64,000 nucleotides of DNA from Hirudinaria manillensis (GCA_034509925.1 CM067526.1:7678744-7742743); one strand, 5' to 3'. Positions 1 to 14,480 are shown, numbered from the stretch's first letter. Notes: generated by a model not told the origin, from the sequence alone. Numbers and translations: made by a program.

Positions 1-955
1 CAGTGGAACATGCAGTTAGTACATGCATGTAATTGGACAAAGTAATTTATAGTTTAGGGAGTAGAAATTCAAAAGCTTCTGGTCAATCACAAGAGCCCCA
101 TAAACAATTGTTTAAAAATTTTAAATAAATAAATAATTCCATAAAATTTCAAATCAAATACTAATTTTCCACTCAGTTTCAAGCACACAACCAAACAGAG
201 TTCATCATTCATTAAGATTTCAGCACATTTCTTCTCCTTACTGAAATGACAAACTGTTCTTCATGGATCCATTACACAATGAGCATCAAAATTAAGCAAA
301 CTTTCTAAGAAAAAAAAAACATCCTTCTTCTATCAAAAAAGCATGATAAATTAAATAAAAATCTACAAAATTATCAAAATGGAAATAGATGGAGGACATG
401 GTGGATGAATCCCCATTGGAATGCAATCTGCATCTTCTCTACAGAAGCCTTTCTCAAAAAATGCTAGAGAATTATTCAATGCACGAGGAGCTGTAACATC
501 ACAGAACACGAACTGACACCCAAGCAACAACCATATATTATTTGCTAGAATTATTTGCACATGCTTTCAGAGCGCTTTTTAGGACCCCAGAACGCAAATC
601 CTTTGAAGACATAGAACAATAAATATGCCTTCGCAGTTCGTGAGCAACACGAACATAACACGATAAAACCAAATGTATTTTGAAACGAGACCTGACCCCC
701 ATCAAGGAAGGATCAATTTCATGGCCACATTTGCATTCTCCATTGCCGCTCACTCGTTTATAAATTGCACTAAGATTTCATAGGCACACAGCATTCCCGC
801 TAAGAAACGTGAACAGTGAAAATAAACTATTTGCAAAAATAAACCAGTGTCAAATCCTTTACTTCCACCCGGAAGAAGGAAACGGAGTGCACTTTGAATG
901 TTTTCAATTATTTCCAGTTAACTAACCCCGGGCGGAGAGAGATAAATAAGGCATC

Positions 956-988
<33 letters not shown>

Positions 989-1100
989 ATCAGCTAGTTC
1001 CATGGTTAATGAAAGCACATTCGATTCGACACCGTAGAATTCTCAAACAGCATTTGCAAACAACATCATCGGCAACGAGAGAAACATCGTGTCATATTAG
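1..1100. other. AT-rich stretch with one weak coding-like patch, no recognised gene
   Basis: I see no recognised gene here. On the minus strand two overlapping open frames (753 to 538 and 560 to 363) have Cys-containing, coding-like composition (for example GNGECKCGHEID and REDADCIPMG). They are in different frames and I could not join them with convincing splice sites or assign a family. A short (TAG)n run sits at about 957-988. This could be the 3' end of a gene lying to the left on the minus strand, or chance. Confidence 0.3.
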
Positions 1101-3950
1101 GACGAGAATTTCCGAAGCTTATATCTTCGCAACGCAAGACGAACACGCATTCGTTCGCCTGCACGGACGAACGTGATGCACCTTCGCCGGACTACTTTTT
1201 TCGCGGAATAAATTCAACAACCAACCTGAATTCAACCTGACGATTGATGAATTTTATTCTGAAAGTCTCTCCGATCGAGTATCCAAAAAAACAACAAAAC
1301 ACGTCCACTCGGAATCGCGGAAGGAAAGGAAAACGAAAGAGCGGTGACGAATGCAAATATTCAAGAAGTCGATTATTTAACTGGGGGAGGCGAACCGACC
1401 AATGGCAATTGGTTATCGACCATAAACAAGCAGGAAGAGATAACGACCGACTGGGGAGAGGGCTCCGAGAAGCAGGAAAGAGATGATGGCGGACCGAGGA
1501 AGGGTAGTCGGGACCACGAGAACCGAACTCATGAAAAGCAATCGCTGCAAACAACACAACAAGCGAATCTCCTTCTACACTTCCGGAAACCAAACAACAA
1601 ACTTAATGCTCATTGGTCGCTTCGAGAGCGGATCAGCTGCGATAGGCCGAGCTTAATTTGGCGGCCCCGCGTCACTCGAGAGGGGATCGAGTGAGCGAGT
1701 CGATGACGCGAACACGTGCAAACATCGTGCAAGGGTTGCATAAACGAGGAGAAATCCCCAATAAACGTCCATTGCGAAACGAAAGATGGGATCACTCACA
1801 AATTCATTCGCTTTTGAGAGACCTCTTGACCCTCCAATGGAGCCTCCAATCTTTTTTAGCGACGTCTCGTTGAATAAGATCGACTAACTTCGATGCGAGT
1901 CAAAGCTAAAAGAGGCGAGAAATGTTTTTTTTTGAGCACAACATTGACACGACGAGAAAAAGAAAGCAAGCCAGAAAAGGGAGATCGTGCAGCAAGCGAA
2001 ACAAAGGAGGTGTTGTAGAGAGAGGCCGCGTATGCAAAGTAGACGTTCCTATCGATCTGCACAGAGCACTGTGCAGCTGTTCCCTGCACAAACTTAACAC
2101 CGTAAACGCCCCTGGCCGGAGTTAGGAGTTCACCAGTACCTTTGGTTTCACAACGAGAACCGACTAATCGATTGCCAGCTCATGAATAATTAATCGTCTT
2201 TCATAACCTGAAATTCGTCGGCCACCAAGTATCCTAAAACCGCCATTTCGTCGATTCAGAAAATATTCTGAAAAGTGAGAGAACGAGGACAGAAGAGAGA
2301 GAGAGAGGATGAAATTGGAGATGTGGACGGAGAAAGAGGCAAACCGTGCTGCTCGTCTGTCGGCAAGGATGGCCACGCCCACCCAGCGGAGCGCAGAGGC
2401 GGCTTAAAGGTCGTCCGACCAGATGCGCAACTGGGTTGGTCGTGAGCTCTGAGTGGCGTGGGGTGTGCTGCCTAGCAACCCTCCCATCGTTCATTGGACG
2501 GATCGTTAGAAGCGCCAAACCGTCAGAGCCAACCGGAGCGTGAGAAGGAGACGACATGTAAACATTCGTTTCCTTCTCGTCCTACGTTCGGTTCTTTTCT
2601 TGTTTACACACACTCTTCGTTATCTGGGTCGGCCCCTCTGTAATTCTACGACTCCGTGTGAGGCTGTACTTTGCATTGTACTGCATCGTGTACTCGCATT
2701 CATTCGCAAATGTCAGGTCGTCATGGGGACCAATTATTTCGCCAAGTTACGTAACCGTCTCTTTTCGAATTCAAATTTACAACGAAGCTGTGACTCGAGG
2801 CTCTTTGTCGAAGCGATAAAGTAATTAGCATAAAGTTGGGAATAGAAGTTTTTAATTATAATTACGGCCCGCTTCCTATTGGTCGGGAAAGAGCGATAAG
2901 AATAAAGAGAGAGAGAGAGAGGGAGAGGGGGAGAGACAAGGCCAAAAAGAGGGTCTTAATTATCGGAGGCGAGTGAGCGCAGATCGGCTGGTGAGGTCAC
3001 GCACACGAGGTAGAAACGTAGGATGTGTGCACGTCGTGTGCGTGCCTTGGGTGCACGTGAAGACTCCTCGGGGCAAGGAAAAAAAAAACCAGGCGGCCTG
3101 TTATGACGCACAGCTCGCGAGGAGTTGAAAGTTGATGGAGAACATGGAGGAATAAAAGTGGAAAGAAATATCGAACGACCGAGAATTTCAAAGACATTTT
3201 TCCAAATGCAGATGCACGCACGCCACGATGACTCAAAAGTGTAACAGGAGAAGCCAACTCCGATCGTTTTACCAATTAAAGAGAGGCGAAAGATGGAAAG
3301 AATGGACCGAAGAGAGGGAGGAAAGCAGAGTGACACTGAGATGGAACACGAGAACATGTCAGACGTTACTTCTGTCGAGAGTAGGTTTTCCACCCACAAA
3401 ATTCCAAATTATCGACCACAGCCCGAGCGCGGGTTTCCTAATGGAACGAACGCGGCTGATTGTCTTTGTACGTCTTGTATGGCGTTGGATAGTACTTTAT
3501 ACAACCCTTCCAGGTGGAATAAAAGGATATTCTCGAATATCCTATGCACAGGAAGGAGAATGAATGGACGAATGGATGAACGACTGAGTAAATGAAAATG
3601 AGGCCAACGTGAAGGAGCATTATTAGAGAATTCAGGTGGCACCGGGAAACACGCTTCACTCCACACGAGCAGAGTTTTGTTCCGTCACAAAATTTCACGA
3701 ACGACGCCTGGAAAATTGTTCGCATGCAACACAACCGCCATCAGACAAAGCGAAACGAGCAGAAACCGTCGCGAAACAATTTGGAGAGAAAGAATACTCG
3801 ATGACCTATGACCTCCAATGTGCCATATCTCCTGATAACCGCATCTGTGTTCCGTGTAACACCTCGTAAAGTATTATCCAACTCGAGACCAGACCTACAA
3901 AGACATCGAAAGAGACATCCACAGATTGAGACTAGGAATAAGTTTCTAAA
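1101..3950. other. GC-richer island, possible promoter or CpG-rich region, no assignable gene
   Basis: This stretch is visibly richer in G+C and CpG than its surroundings and contains many short overlapping open frames on both strands, none of which resembles a known protein. A (GA)n run lies at 2296-2308 and another at 2907-2935. CpG-rich islands of this kind in an AT-rich animal genome often mark promoters or first exons, so a gene start may lie here. I could not identify a coding first exon. Confidence 0.3.
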
Positions 3951-4044
3951 ACTGCCTTTTGAGACAAAATGGCAATAACGGATGATCCTATTCGTAGGAG
4001 CAGATTTAAAATTTCTGTGGCAAATTCAAATAATCTGTTATTAA

Positions 4045-4045
<1 letters not shown>

Positions 4046-4080
<35 letters not shown>

Positions 4081-4106
4081 GTGATGATGATGATGATGAC
4101 GATGAA
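4046..4106. repeat. (AAT)n followed by (GAT)n microsatellite
   Basis: About eleven AAT units run directly into seven or eight GAT/GAC units. It is a compound trinucleotide repeat in intergenic DNA. Confidence 0.9.
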
Positions 4107-6215
4107 GTTTGTCGGTTTTAGGCATTTTTGGTTAATTGTTATTTTGACGATGTACACAAGCCCTCATCTGTCCCGATTCACGACATACTTTTGACCCTGC
4201 GATGCATTAACAAATTCTATGCCTGGTGGATGGCCAGGGGTCGGAGTGGGGGTACAGATGCAATATGTCTTCTACGATGTCTAGAAATACGTAAACATAC
4301 GTGAAGTATGTATTTAAAGCTTAAAATAGTTTCGATTACTTTATTATGTACACTCTCAATGTCTTCCAAAAAAAAAGGGAAGGATCTTATCGATTTTCAA
4401 CAAGGTATACAATAAATGATTGTTTTATTATCAGATTAATTGGGAGGTTGTCTCAACAGCAGAAACATCTGTTTACTAAGTCTCTAAGACAGGGCTTTGG
4501 TATTGCATGGAGAAGAAGCATTAATAAGGCAGGTCTATTATCTGCTATCAGGAAGTTTTAGGATATCATTATTTTTACAGAAATTTATAGAAAATTAATC
4601 CACAAGATATTAGATTGGATTATATTTAATCATAAATTATAATAAAAATAAAGATTACAAAATATCATATGGTCATATTTTAATGGTTACAGATACTCAC
4701 AAGAGCACATCACAATTTCCAATTTGTAATAAATTTTAATTTGTTATGGCATTCATGACGTCAGCAAATACGTAAATAAAGAAGGCGTATTTAACTAATT
4801 TTGAATATTTGATGAATATTCAACGTTTATCACTGGAACTCTTTGACGCGAAAGGGGGCTGAAATACAGGTCAACCGGGTTCGAGAGGTCAAGGTAACCA
4901 CGGCAACCACAACATGGAGACGAATGGAATCGTTTGGAGTGGCATTCAATTTTTGCAAACAATTTCCATCGGAGGTCACGTGGGAAGATGTTGCGACGGT
5001 GTTTCGTTTTGTTGTGTTGTTGTGCTGTTGTGTTCTGCGTTGTGTTCTGCATTTCGTGTGTTGCTTGTGTTGCTTGTGCTGTTGTGCTGTGATATCTCAA
5101 TTATCGAGAACATCAGACAAACTTTCAAACAAAACTTCAATCCTTATCTCATCAACTGAACATTTGTTAAGATTGGAAACAGGTTAACAAATAAATATGA
5201 ATAAAAAGGATAATAAACTAGCAAATAGTAAATAATAATAGCATTAATAAATTATTAGAATTAAAAGTATGATTTTGTTGGAGTTGATGAAAGTGATTTC
5301 AGTCAATGAAAAGCAGGTTGCAAGAATTACTTAAACTTGGAATTGAATCTGAAAATATAAATGTGGAAATGTTCAACAAATATTCAACAAATTAAGTGCT
5401 TTTAAATGAATTAAATTCCAGATGAATTTACAAAACTTAACAAGAACTGCCAGTAAACTTTGTCCTGTTCAATAATGAAGCACAAACAAGTTGAAAGCAT
5501 TGATGGAAAGATTTTTTTGAATTAATATGAATAGTTTTAATGAAAAATAAATTTAATGCAACTACAAGCATTTCATAAGTGTAATGAGTGTCTCTAGTAT
5601 GTCCAACATCTTAAACTGCCTCATATATCGAAGATGTAGGCATAGAAATGATGCACAAAATCATACAAAAATATGTTTTCCACAAATATGTTGGAAAACA
5701 TGGAGTTGTTTGTTCCACGTTTCAATTCTTTAAATTTCAAGTGAAAACTTCAAGAAAATGATTATTAAATGGTATTTGTTGACCATCCTTTAGTGTTTAA
5801 TAGAATGATGTTTTCCAAATGCATAGTGCTTTTGATTGCATGATCATTCATCATGAAGATTCAGATCAAGACGTACAACAGCAACAACAGCAACAGTAAC
5901 AACAACATGTTTTGTGAAACCTTGTTTTTGTGAAAGGTTAATCAATTCTTCTCGTTGTTTTTACCATTATTAATTATTTGTCCAACATCAACAACAACAT
6001 TAAACAACAACATTAAAGGTCATTGAATCATTTGATTGAAAATTGCTTTTAATTGTCCACGAAGAACCAAGGTTTACGAAAGCAACCTGATTGTGAATAA
6101 TTAATAAATTATATATAATTAGTTCACATCACTTGGATGCTCCCTAAATTAATGATTTGTAATCTCACAACGATATCCTGGTTCGTCTCTAATAATAACA
6201 ACAATAAAAATAGCG

Positions 6216-6253
<38 letters not shown>

Positions 6254-7560
6254 TAATAATAATAATAATAATAAAAGTTATAATAATAATAACCTGAAAT
6301 CCACATCAAATGTGACCTATTAATGATGCTGTGTCATTAACAACAACAACAACAACAGTGGGAACGATAATATATAACAATAATAATAGCGATAATATAA
6401 TAATAACAAAAGTTGTTGTTGTTATTAATATTATTGGTAGACGTGTTTACAAATGAAATCTTATCACGTGTTGAAAATAATTTTGAGACTTCTTTCCTTA
6501 TCAGAGTTTCAGAAGAATGAGGTTAATTTGCAAGTATTCCACGAATATGATGAGTGACTCATGATGACGATGACGACGACGACGATGACGATGATAATGA
6601 TGATATTTATGGCTTCTGCTGAAACAGTACGAATCCTAGGTTGACCTTATTTTAGTATCTAATTTGTTCTTAGACGTTGTCAATAGTGCATTTAAAATGA
6701 CAATGATTAATATTCGTTCTACGTATTATCACATCCAGTGTTGTTGTGATCAATGATGACATTTCTTATCATTATCGCGGTCTCTAGCATTATCATAGTC
6801 ACTACTATCATTACCAATGCCAGAGATCCACAAAGTCCAAACAAAGCCGAGGACAAAGACCATCATTCCACAGCTTCCTCTGCACTCGAAATTGGAGGCA
6901 ATAATATTCAATAAGATATGCTGTATTATTCAATATCATATGCAATGATATTCAATAATTAATAAATAATAACATCCAATATAATATGCAACATGCAACA
7001 ACAATGCATACAATAACATTGACCTCAACATGCAACAACAATGCATACAATAATATTGACCCCAAGGTGCAACGATTCTGTGCATGAATTCATAAGAACA
7101 GTTCACCAATATACACAGGGTTATGAGGAAGGCTTGTTGACAATTGCTCTCGCGAACGCGTGATGATGGCGATGACGACGATGACGATGGCTATGATAAT
7201 TATAACAATAATAAGTGATGATAACGATAATAGAAGCAGTGGTAATTATAATGAATGGGGAGGCTAATGGAGCAGAAAAGGCCGTGTTTGGTACACATCA
7301 ACACAACGATAAACACAAGTTTTGCCAAAAATCAATGCTCGTATTAATCATCAATTATCGCTCACAACGCAGACCAGGAGTTTGAATAAGACTGAATATT
7401 ATCCTATATTATCTCCATAGATCCATTAAGAAATGCTCGAAACTTCAGGACAGCCCAACGTCCTGTCTGATAGTCATGGGAATTCTTTGGTGAATCTGTC
7501 AAAGAGAACTTCAGCCATGAGACAAATACTTTCTCAACCGGTCTGCAATTAACTCAAATT
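4107..7560. other. AT-rich intergenic DNA with many simple repeats
   Basis: I find no supportable gene. Simple repeats include AAT runs at about 6216-6285, an AAC run at 6340-6357, GAC/GAT runs at about 6564-6600, and a tandem duplication of about 37 bp near 6989-7063 (two copies of a unit beginning ACATGCAACAACAATGCAT). The short open frames at 4795-5187 are rich in Cys/Leu/Val because of GTT/GTG runs and are not credible genes. Confidence 0.5.
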
Positions 7561-8280
7561 ATCCCCAGTTCGCAAAACAAAGCTTCCTCGATGCCAATTA
7601 AAAATCACGTGTCCATCACAAGCTGCTGGTATCGGAAACGAATTTCATTTCCACGATCCGACTCCAGCGCTCCGGAGACGAAGTGGAAAAGGAATCGCTT
7701 GGCACGACGTGCGCGGATGAATTTCTCGATCCGCAGACGCGTGGAGAATCCATCTTTCCAGGTCTTCGGGGACTCGACAAACACTCCAACATGCCGGTCG
7801 GTGATGAACCGGGATTACGGAGATGATGGAGTGGCAAGGACTAATCGTGCCGGAGATGATAGTCGAGATGACCGAAGTGGCAGGTTGCAATTAATCTAAC
7901 GATTAATTATTAACCACCGATTAACGACGTCAACACTTTCCTAGTCTCGACTCGAATCATCGGCAGACCTTGTAACCCAATTATTCGAGCCACAGAAAGT
8001 CTACCTCGACGACCGACCGATTCTCTGATTCCAGGAATCGAACCCGGGAGCTCTGAGCTCGTTTCGTGCAGCGAGAGTCGAATGCAAGAGAATCTCGAGA
8101 GATAAGAGTCCGTTTAGCGAGTGTTGCGAAGAGAAATGTCAAGTTTTATTATCAATATTTTATTATCAACAAATTCTCTTCTAAAAGGCGGCCATGTTGG
8201 TACCCCCTGCGAGTGTCTCGGGTTGATTTGTGGGAGTTCAATTGGCCTCCAATTCACCATTCAACGTGAGGTCAACGCGT
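7561..8280. other. GC-richer island with a tRNA-like B-box remnant
   Basis: This CpG-containing island is set in AT-rich DNA, with open frames on both strands (7591-7899 plus, 7837-7616 minus), neither recognised. On the minus strand, 8048 to 8031 reads as a T-arm: a GGTTCGATTCC B box with five pairing bases on each side. The expected acceptor stem and anticodon arm are missing, so it is not an intact tRNA gene and may be a fragment of a tRNA-derived SINE. Confidence 0.35.
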
Positions 8281-11200
8281 CAACGATGATTAGTTAATAT
8301 TAAATTTAATATACTAAAATATATTTTAATAATTACTAATATTAAATATATAAATATTGCTTCACAATAAGCACTGAAACAATATGAAAATATGAAATGT
8401 TAGGCACCAAAAACTCAGCCTTATTGTTTTAAAATAACCTATAATTATTATTAAAATAATAGAAATAACCTGTTTGCATTTACGTGGACATTTTATTTTA
8501 GCTTTATTGTAGCTATTTTAAATTTTAAATCATTAAATTTAAATCTAAAAGTAAGAAATAATTGCTCTGCACTCAAAGAAGAATCGGAATATTAAAGAAA
8601 TAAGATAATATATGTAATATTATATAATATGACAATATTATAAATATAAAATATAAAAAATATATAAATAAATTACTATAGTATATATTATAATAATATA
8701 TATTAATAATGTAATAATATAAATAAAATACATAAATAAGAGATTATTTAAAAAAATCAAGCAAAAATGTTGATATCACAAGTTGGTAAACATGAATGAC
8801 TTCTAATTGTTTACATTTGCATACTTCATGGCACTGAATATGCAAATTAATTCAATTCAGTTAATCAACATATTTTATTGTCTCAATAAAATTATGAAGA
8901 ACATGAAACTGTTATCCTTTGTTTGTATTCCTTTGTTAGGAAATGTTTAGATATCCATTGGAACTCATTCAATCTGCAATCTTAATATTATAAATCTAAT
9001 TATAATCTTAATATATATTCAATAAATTCAATAACTAATAATAATATATATATAAAGATCCAACAATTTAACAAATTCAAGCATCAAAATGTGACACTAA
9101 AATGGAAGATTAGACAAAGGTCCATAGGTAGGAATACATTGGAACATAGGAAATGAAACTCCACAAAGTCACAAATGACAAGCCACAGGAATAATTAAAG
9201 ACATAAAAATCAGTTCAAGGGGAATTCATTTCCTTAAATCTCTGCTTGGATGAAGTTCAACAAGTCTTTGAGGAAATTTTGCGCATAATATTTAAATAAT
9301 AATAAACATTTTGATCAACTAATTGAACAATTTTTAATGCAATTTCTTAAAAAAACAAATAAATTATCGTTTAATTTCCACTTTTTATGAAATCTTTAGA
9401 AACAAATCCAAGAGACAAAGAAATAAATTAGGTGACAACATTAAAATCAACAATGACTTGTCAATGAACCACTAGCAAAAGTACTTTGAGTAATAATTTA
9501 GTTTAAAATAAAATAATAAAAATTGAAATATACTGGAATGAGAGAAACAGAAGGCCTCACTGATTATATCAATAAATAAAAAAAAATAATAACAATAATA
9601 ATAATAAATAATAATAAATAATAATAAATAATAATAAATAATAATAATTCAGTAATTATGATGCCAAGATGATTAAATAGATTAAATGGATTGCTTATAA
9701 GTGCAAGATAATCTCTGGCAGATTAGACCAGTTGACTCAGCATTTATTTAGCACATCAACTGACAATTCAACTTAGCTTTGGATCTGAGAAAATAAATGT
9801 TGCAAATCCAAAATCTATTTGCCTTGGAAATGCATTGAAAATACAGTTGTTGCCAGGCCAACCAAGTCACAGAAAACTCTCAATTTAAAAGAAGAAAAAA
9901 GTCATTCAAAAGAATAAATTGTGAAAATAAATTTGTGAGTGAAATCCAAAATAGAACCCAAAAGATTGAGATTTTCTTAAACAAGTCCAGACCTCATCAA
10001 TAAAATCTGGCACCACAGCCAGAAAAGCAGCTAATTTCCAATTAAGTTCACTCACATAAATTTTCATCTCATTTTTCCACATTCTCTCATTCCTTCCAAA
10101 AGACTGGATCAACCTTTGTGGATCAAGTACTCTGTCATCATCAGCAACTACAGTTCTTGGAAAGTACTGTTGTCATGAACTTATATGATGTGTACTATGA
10201 TTTGGTTGTCAGGAATACGTCTGAAGCTAACATTTTCATAAATAAAACATTCTGGGCAATGCAAAATATCACACAATCAACATATTCAAAGTAATAATGT
10301 TTCTAAGAATCAGTTCAATATTTGGTTCAATATTGAATGCATCTGTTATTAATTAACAGATTAGCTAACTAATTAATTAATTACAAGGCCCTGACATCTC
10401 AACCTGTGACTAACAATTAACAGTTGATAACAACCAACTGGAATGAAGTTCAAAATGTTTAAAAAGTAACATCTTCTTGAACACCATTGTAGAGCAAACG
10501 ATTCTCACTCAACTGAAAGACCATGAAGACGACGACGACGACGACGATGGTGGTGGTGGTGGTGGTGGTGGTGCCAAGAACAGTTTTCAATAAAGAAAAT
10601 GCTTCAAGAAAACCTTTCAACTCCAACTTGCTTGCTTTCATAGAAAAGTTTAATTTTCAAAGTGTTGTCAACATTTCCAATGAAAGCAACATGTTGGTCG
10701 TTTATAGTTTAAAGTAATAGTCAACTAAAATTGGTATTCATCAATAACAAATGACAAACATATATTAATAAATGAACATCAGTGAAACTTTATGAAAACA
10801 TTAATACTAATCCATAATCCAATAACAATAATAATAATATTAATAATAATTAAAAAATTTGTGACAAAGCAAATAAAGAAATGTTTGTAAACATTGCTAT
10901 TTCAAATGACAAATGATTTACAAAAGCACATTTTATGCCCTTATCTTAAGTTAATTCTGAATATCATCTCCCTTTCGTGAAGTCTGATACACAAGAAGCT
11001 TCATTTGCACACAGAGTTGAGTTCACAGTGCATTGAATTTTCATGTTTGAATCACAGTGGATGTGCAAACACATACAAATAATTTTCAACATGAATTGAA
11101 GTGAATGCCCCTTGAAATGAGAAAAGACAGACAACATTCATCTTTCCTTTTCAAAGATGAAATAAAAGTGTTGAAATTAGTGATAAGAGGGCTGAAAAAT

Positions 11201-11800
11201 AAATCTCAAATCAGAAATTCTGCCATTTTTCAGAATCCCAAATAATTATTTTACTGTTCCCTAATCTGAACTCAATTCAATATTTAAGTAAATACATCCT
11301 CCATTAATTCGGTTAATAATGTTTTTTTTTCATTGCAGTTAATAATGTTGTACTTTTAATTTTTTAAATGTTACTATTGAAACTTAATGACTTAATTCAA
11401 ACGCACAAAGCCTTTTGCCGAATAAAATAACATTCTTGAACAGTAAAAATTTGAGACCAGAAAGTTTACAACGAGTCTTCAACCTACAAAACTCTAGACA
11501 TTCAATTGACCTCGACCTCAAAACATTTTGAGATAAAATCTCATCTGTTAATTTATTTCAAATGTGATGAAGATGAAGATGATGACGATGATGATGGTCA
11601 TTGGGAACTTGTTCAAAAAATGTGTGCAACCGATAATAGTAATGGTACGTAATATGTCAATTTGGTTGGCACGAAATCAATTTGTACTTTTGTACTGCGT
11701 CAATTGTACTAGTAGTAAATTTGCATTGCTAAGTCGTTGCCAGAAATGGAGAATCCGAAACTCAGAGGCGAAAGACGAAGAATATAAATAAAGACCTCCA
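8281..11800. other. Strongly AT-rich intergenic DNA, no gene seen
   Basis: The stretch is long AT-rich sequence with TAATAATAAATAA-type runs at about 9588-9650. All open frames are short and of low-complexity composition. No domain or splice-bounded coding exon was recognised. Confidence 0.5.
10526..10573. repeat. (GAC)n(GTG)n compound microsatellite
   Basis: About seven GAC units are followed directly by about nine GGT units. Short open frames on both strands here (10459-10717) are products of the repeat. Confidence 0.9.
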
Positions 11801-12900
11801 TTTTATCGGGGCTGCTTCGGCGAGCGTAGGAGCAGGTTGTTTATTTTTAGAACATTAATTACAATGCAACAGATGCCGAAAGGCAAAATATGGAAACAAC
11901 ACTTAGATTCGTCGAAAGTAGAAATTCACATGACGAGACGTGCTAACCACGACGGACTTTGCACACGGCCAGGGGGGAGGTAGGGAGGTAGGGAGGCAGA
12001 AGGAGAAAGGAAAACAAGGAGGGGTCGAGAATAGGACAACTAGATACACACGACGTGACCAATTAATTCGCTCTTCGATGGGGACCTACAAAGAGCTCGC
12101 TACTGTTACTCTCTGCCATGATCGCCTGTCGAAGAGGCTTTTAAAAACAAAGGAACATGCCGAACGAGGGAATGTTTAAGAAAGGAGAGCAACTACACGT
12201 AAGCAAGCACACGGTGGTTACGACCACCTAAAGACCAACACGGAGGAGTTTAGTGTCCATCGAGAAGGAAACGAATAAAAAAAAAACAAAGCTGGAATTA
12301 AAGCTTATGAATTGCAGTTTCACAACATTGAAGACGTGTTCGTCTGCTCGGAACTTAAGCTCGGCCTACTAGAGCTTCCCGCTTCTGAGGACCCACCGAA
12401 TCTCAGAGCGAATATGAACAAATAGAACAACGTGCGTGCAACGTGCGCTGGCCTGCATTTATGCTAATGAACCAACGAACTACAGTCTCGGCACCAGAAG
12501 CAGGTTGCAGTCTTTTCGCTCATAAAACATAGCCTTCTGCACTAAAATCGTCGATAAATCGTTTCCAAGTGGAAAAACCTCACCATTTGGACGCCTTTCT
12601 TGAAACGATCTGTGCCTATTTCGTTGGAATTTGATGAGAAACTAGAGACACAACAGCTACTCGCGAGGATCGAAACAATGCGACGGCCATGTTTAATCTC
12701 TCGGCTCAACTCTATTGGCTAAAAAGTAGCGATCGAAGGAGGAGTCAATATTTATTTTCTTTGTTCTCGAGCGCTCGTCTGGCCTGTCAATCATCGCTTA
12801 CTCATGATTATGCTAATTATAACCTAGTTGAATTTGTCAGGTTGCCTTGCAAAGGAAGTTGTGTTGGAGAAACGAATGACTCGAGTTCTTGCTGTTTGCA
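11801..12900. other. GC-richer island, no recognised gene
   Basis: This CpG-containing island resembles those near 1.1-3.9 kb and 7.6-8.1 kb. The open frame at 11940-12179 (plus) is Gly/Arg-rich at first and is not recognised. It could be a promoter region for an unidentified gene. Confidence 0.3.
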
Positions 12901-12904
12901 GACT

Positions 12905-13060
12905 TTTTCATACAAACATTTGCATACAGGAACATCCATACAAACACTTTTGTATGCAAACACATCCATACAAATATCTTCGTGCAAGAACCAACTTCCA
13001 TACAAAATGCTTATACACAAGCACTTCCATACAAACATTTAAGCACGGATTACTTCCATT
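12905..13060. repeat. Degenerate minisatellite, unit of about 20 bp around TCCATACAAACA
   Basis: The motif CATACAAA recurs about eight times at irregular intervals of 15-30 bp, for example CATCCATACAAACACTTTTG and ACTTCCATACAAACATTTAA. Open frames across it on both strands repeat Tyr/Lys/His or Cys/Met/Tyr patterns and are repeat artefacts. Confidence 0.7.
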
Positions 13061-13099
13061 AAGAATACAAACGTATAAAATATAAACATTATGGTTGGA

Positions 13100-14480
13100 C
13101 GGCCATCTTTCTCCAGCCAATTAAAAGCGATTTAAAAATGAATGTTTAATTAAGTTCTACAAAGTGGTCTTTCATTAAAGGACTCAAGACTTAAGTTTTG
13201 AAGTTTTGATTTCTTAGAATCTACCTTTTTTTCTTATGTCGAGGCATTTTACATGCTTTGGGGGAATTCAAAATCATGTAAAACATCCTCTGATCAGCTG
13301 CAGACATGATTTATGTGCTCCGTCTTATCACAACTTTTAGCTTTAAGGTGCTACACTTTCATCAGTCAACGTTGGTCTCGTCAGGATGGCATCACGTGGA
13401 TGACAGCAGAACTGTCAGGACAGGGTTTAGGGGTGGCTTTAGAGGCATACTTTTGATAACGAAACCAGGGCCTCAGTTTAAGTTTCCGGGCAAACCAACC
13501 GTCGAAACAAACCATCACTCCAGCAGCCTCTGATGACTTTTTTGCTGTTCATCAGTCGGGGTGGAAAGGAGGGATGTCACAGCCACCCAAAGCCCCCCAA
13601 AATTACGTCCCTTTAAGGAACCTGAGAGCATATCAACACATATCAACAAAGCAAGTAGTCGAGAAGAAAAAGGATACACATTCATACGTGCAATACCCGT
13701 TTTAACATTACGAAACATTCCTTGACGATTAACGTGCGTTTTGAAGCTCAGCCGACGGTCTTTGAGGGAATTACGTCGAGTGACGCAACGTCAACGTCGT
13801 CATCGTTTTTGTTCCCAAATGCAAAATGACGCCCCTTCATTGTTGGCCGTGGATGTCGTATAAAAGGTTTCTGTGTCAAAGTATCTTTTGAAGGAAAGAT
13901 ATTATCGATCGTGGTGGGATAATAGCTGGTTTCCACCGAGTTGTCATGAATTATGGATGCTAACGAGACTCCTGCCTGCAGTGTTTTGTGCATCGACTTT
14001 CGTCTTAATTAAGAGCCGATTATTCCCGGCAATTAATGGACAAACTCGTCTGCAACTCCATCTTCTGCGTGGGAAGCATGTCAGATGTTGAGGAAGACAA
14101 ACAGAAGAATAAGCCTCCAGCGGATGGTGCCATCAAAGCGATTGATCGTCTCAAGAGCCAGACGTCGGTGACCCACGAACGAACTGAAACGTGCAAATTG
14201 TTTCTTTCGAAACATTCATTCGGTCCAATCAACCGAATAACCAATCAAATCAACCAATCAACCAACCAACCAACCACACAAACAATCAATCCATCAACCG
14301 ACCTATCACCGCTCAATCAACCAGCCAGCCATCATTACGACTCCTTACCACTTGCCAAGCGAATAGCATTTTCAGAGGGCAGCGTGTTTTGGAACAACTG
14401 TTTATTAAAATCAGCAGCGATGGGAATCGAACCCGAGCAGTCAAAGCGAAAAAGGGGAGCTTGAGAAAGGTGATTCATAG
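13100..14480. other. Intergenic region with an unassigned coding-like ORF and B-box remnant
   Basis: A plus-strand frame begins at the ATG at 14078 with MSDVEEDKQKNKPPADG and remains open past a possible donor at 14167 (TCG then GTGACC). It then runs into AACC/AATC repeats at about 14224-14300. The first 30 residues are charged and coding-like, but I cannot assign a family. At 14434 to 14422 (minus) there is a GGGTTCGATTCCC B box without the rest of a tRNA. Confidence 0.25.

Noticed and set aside
8031..8110. tRNA gene on the minus strand
   Set aside because: A T-arm is present, but acceptor stem complementarity, anticodon arm and D-arm are missing at the expected distances.
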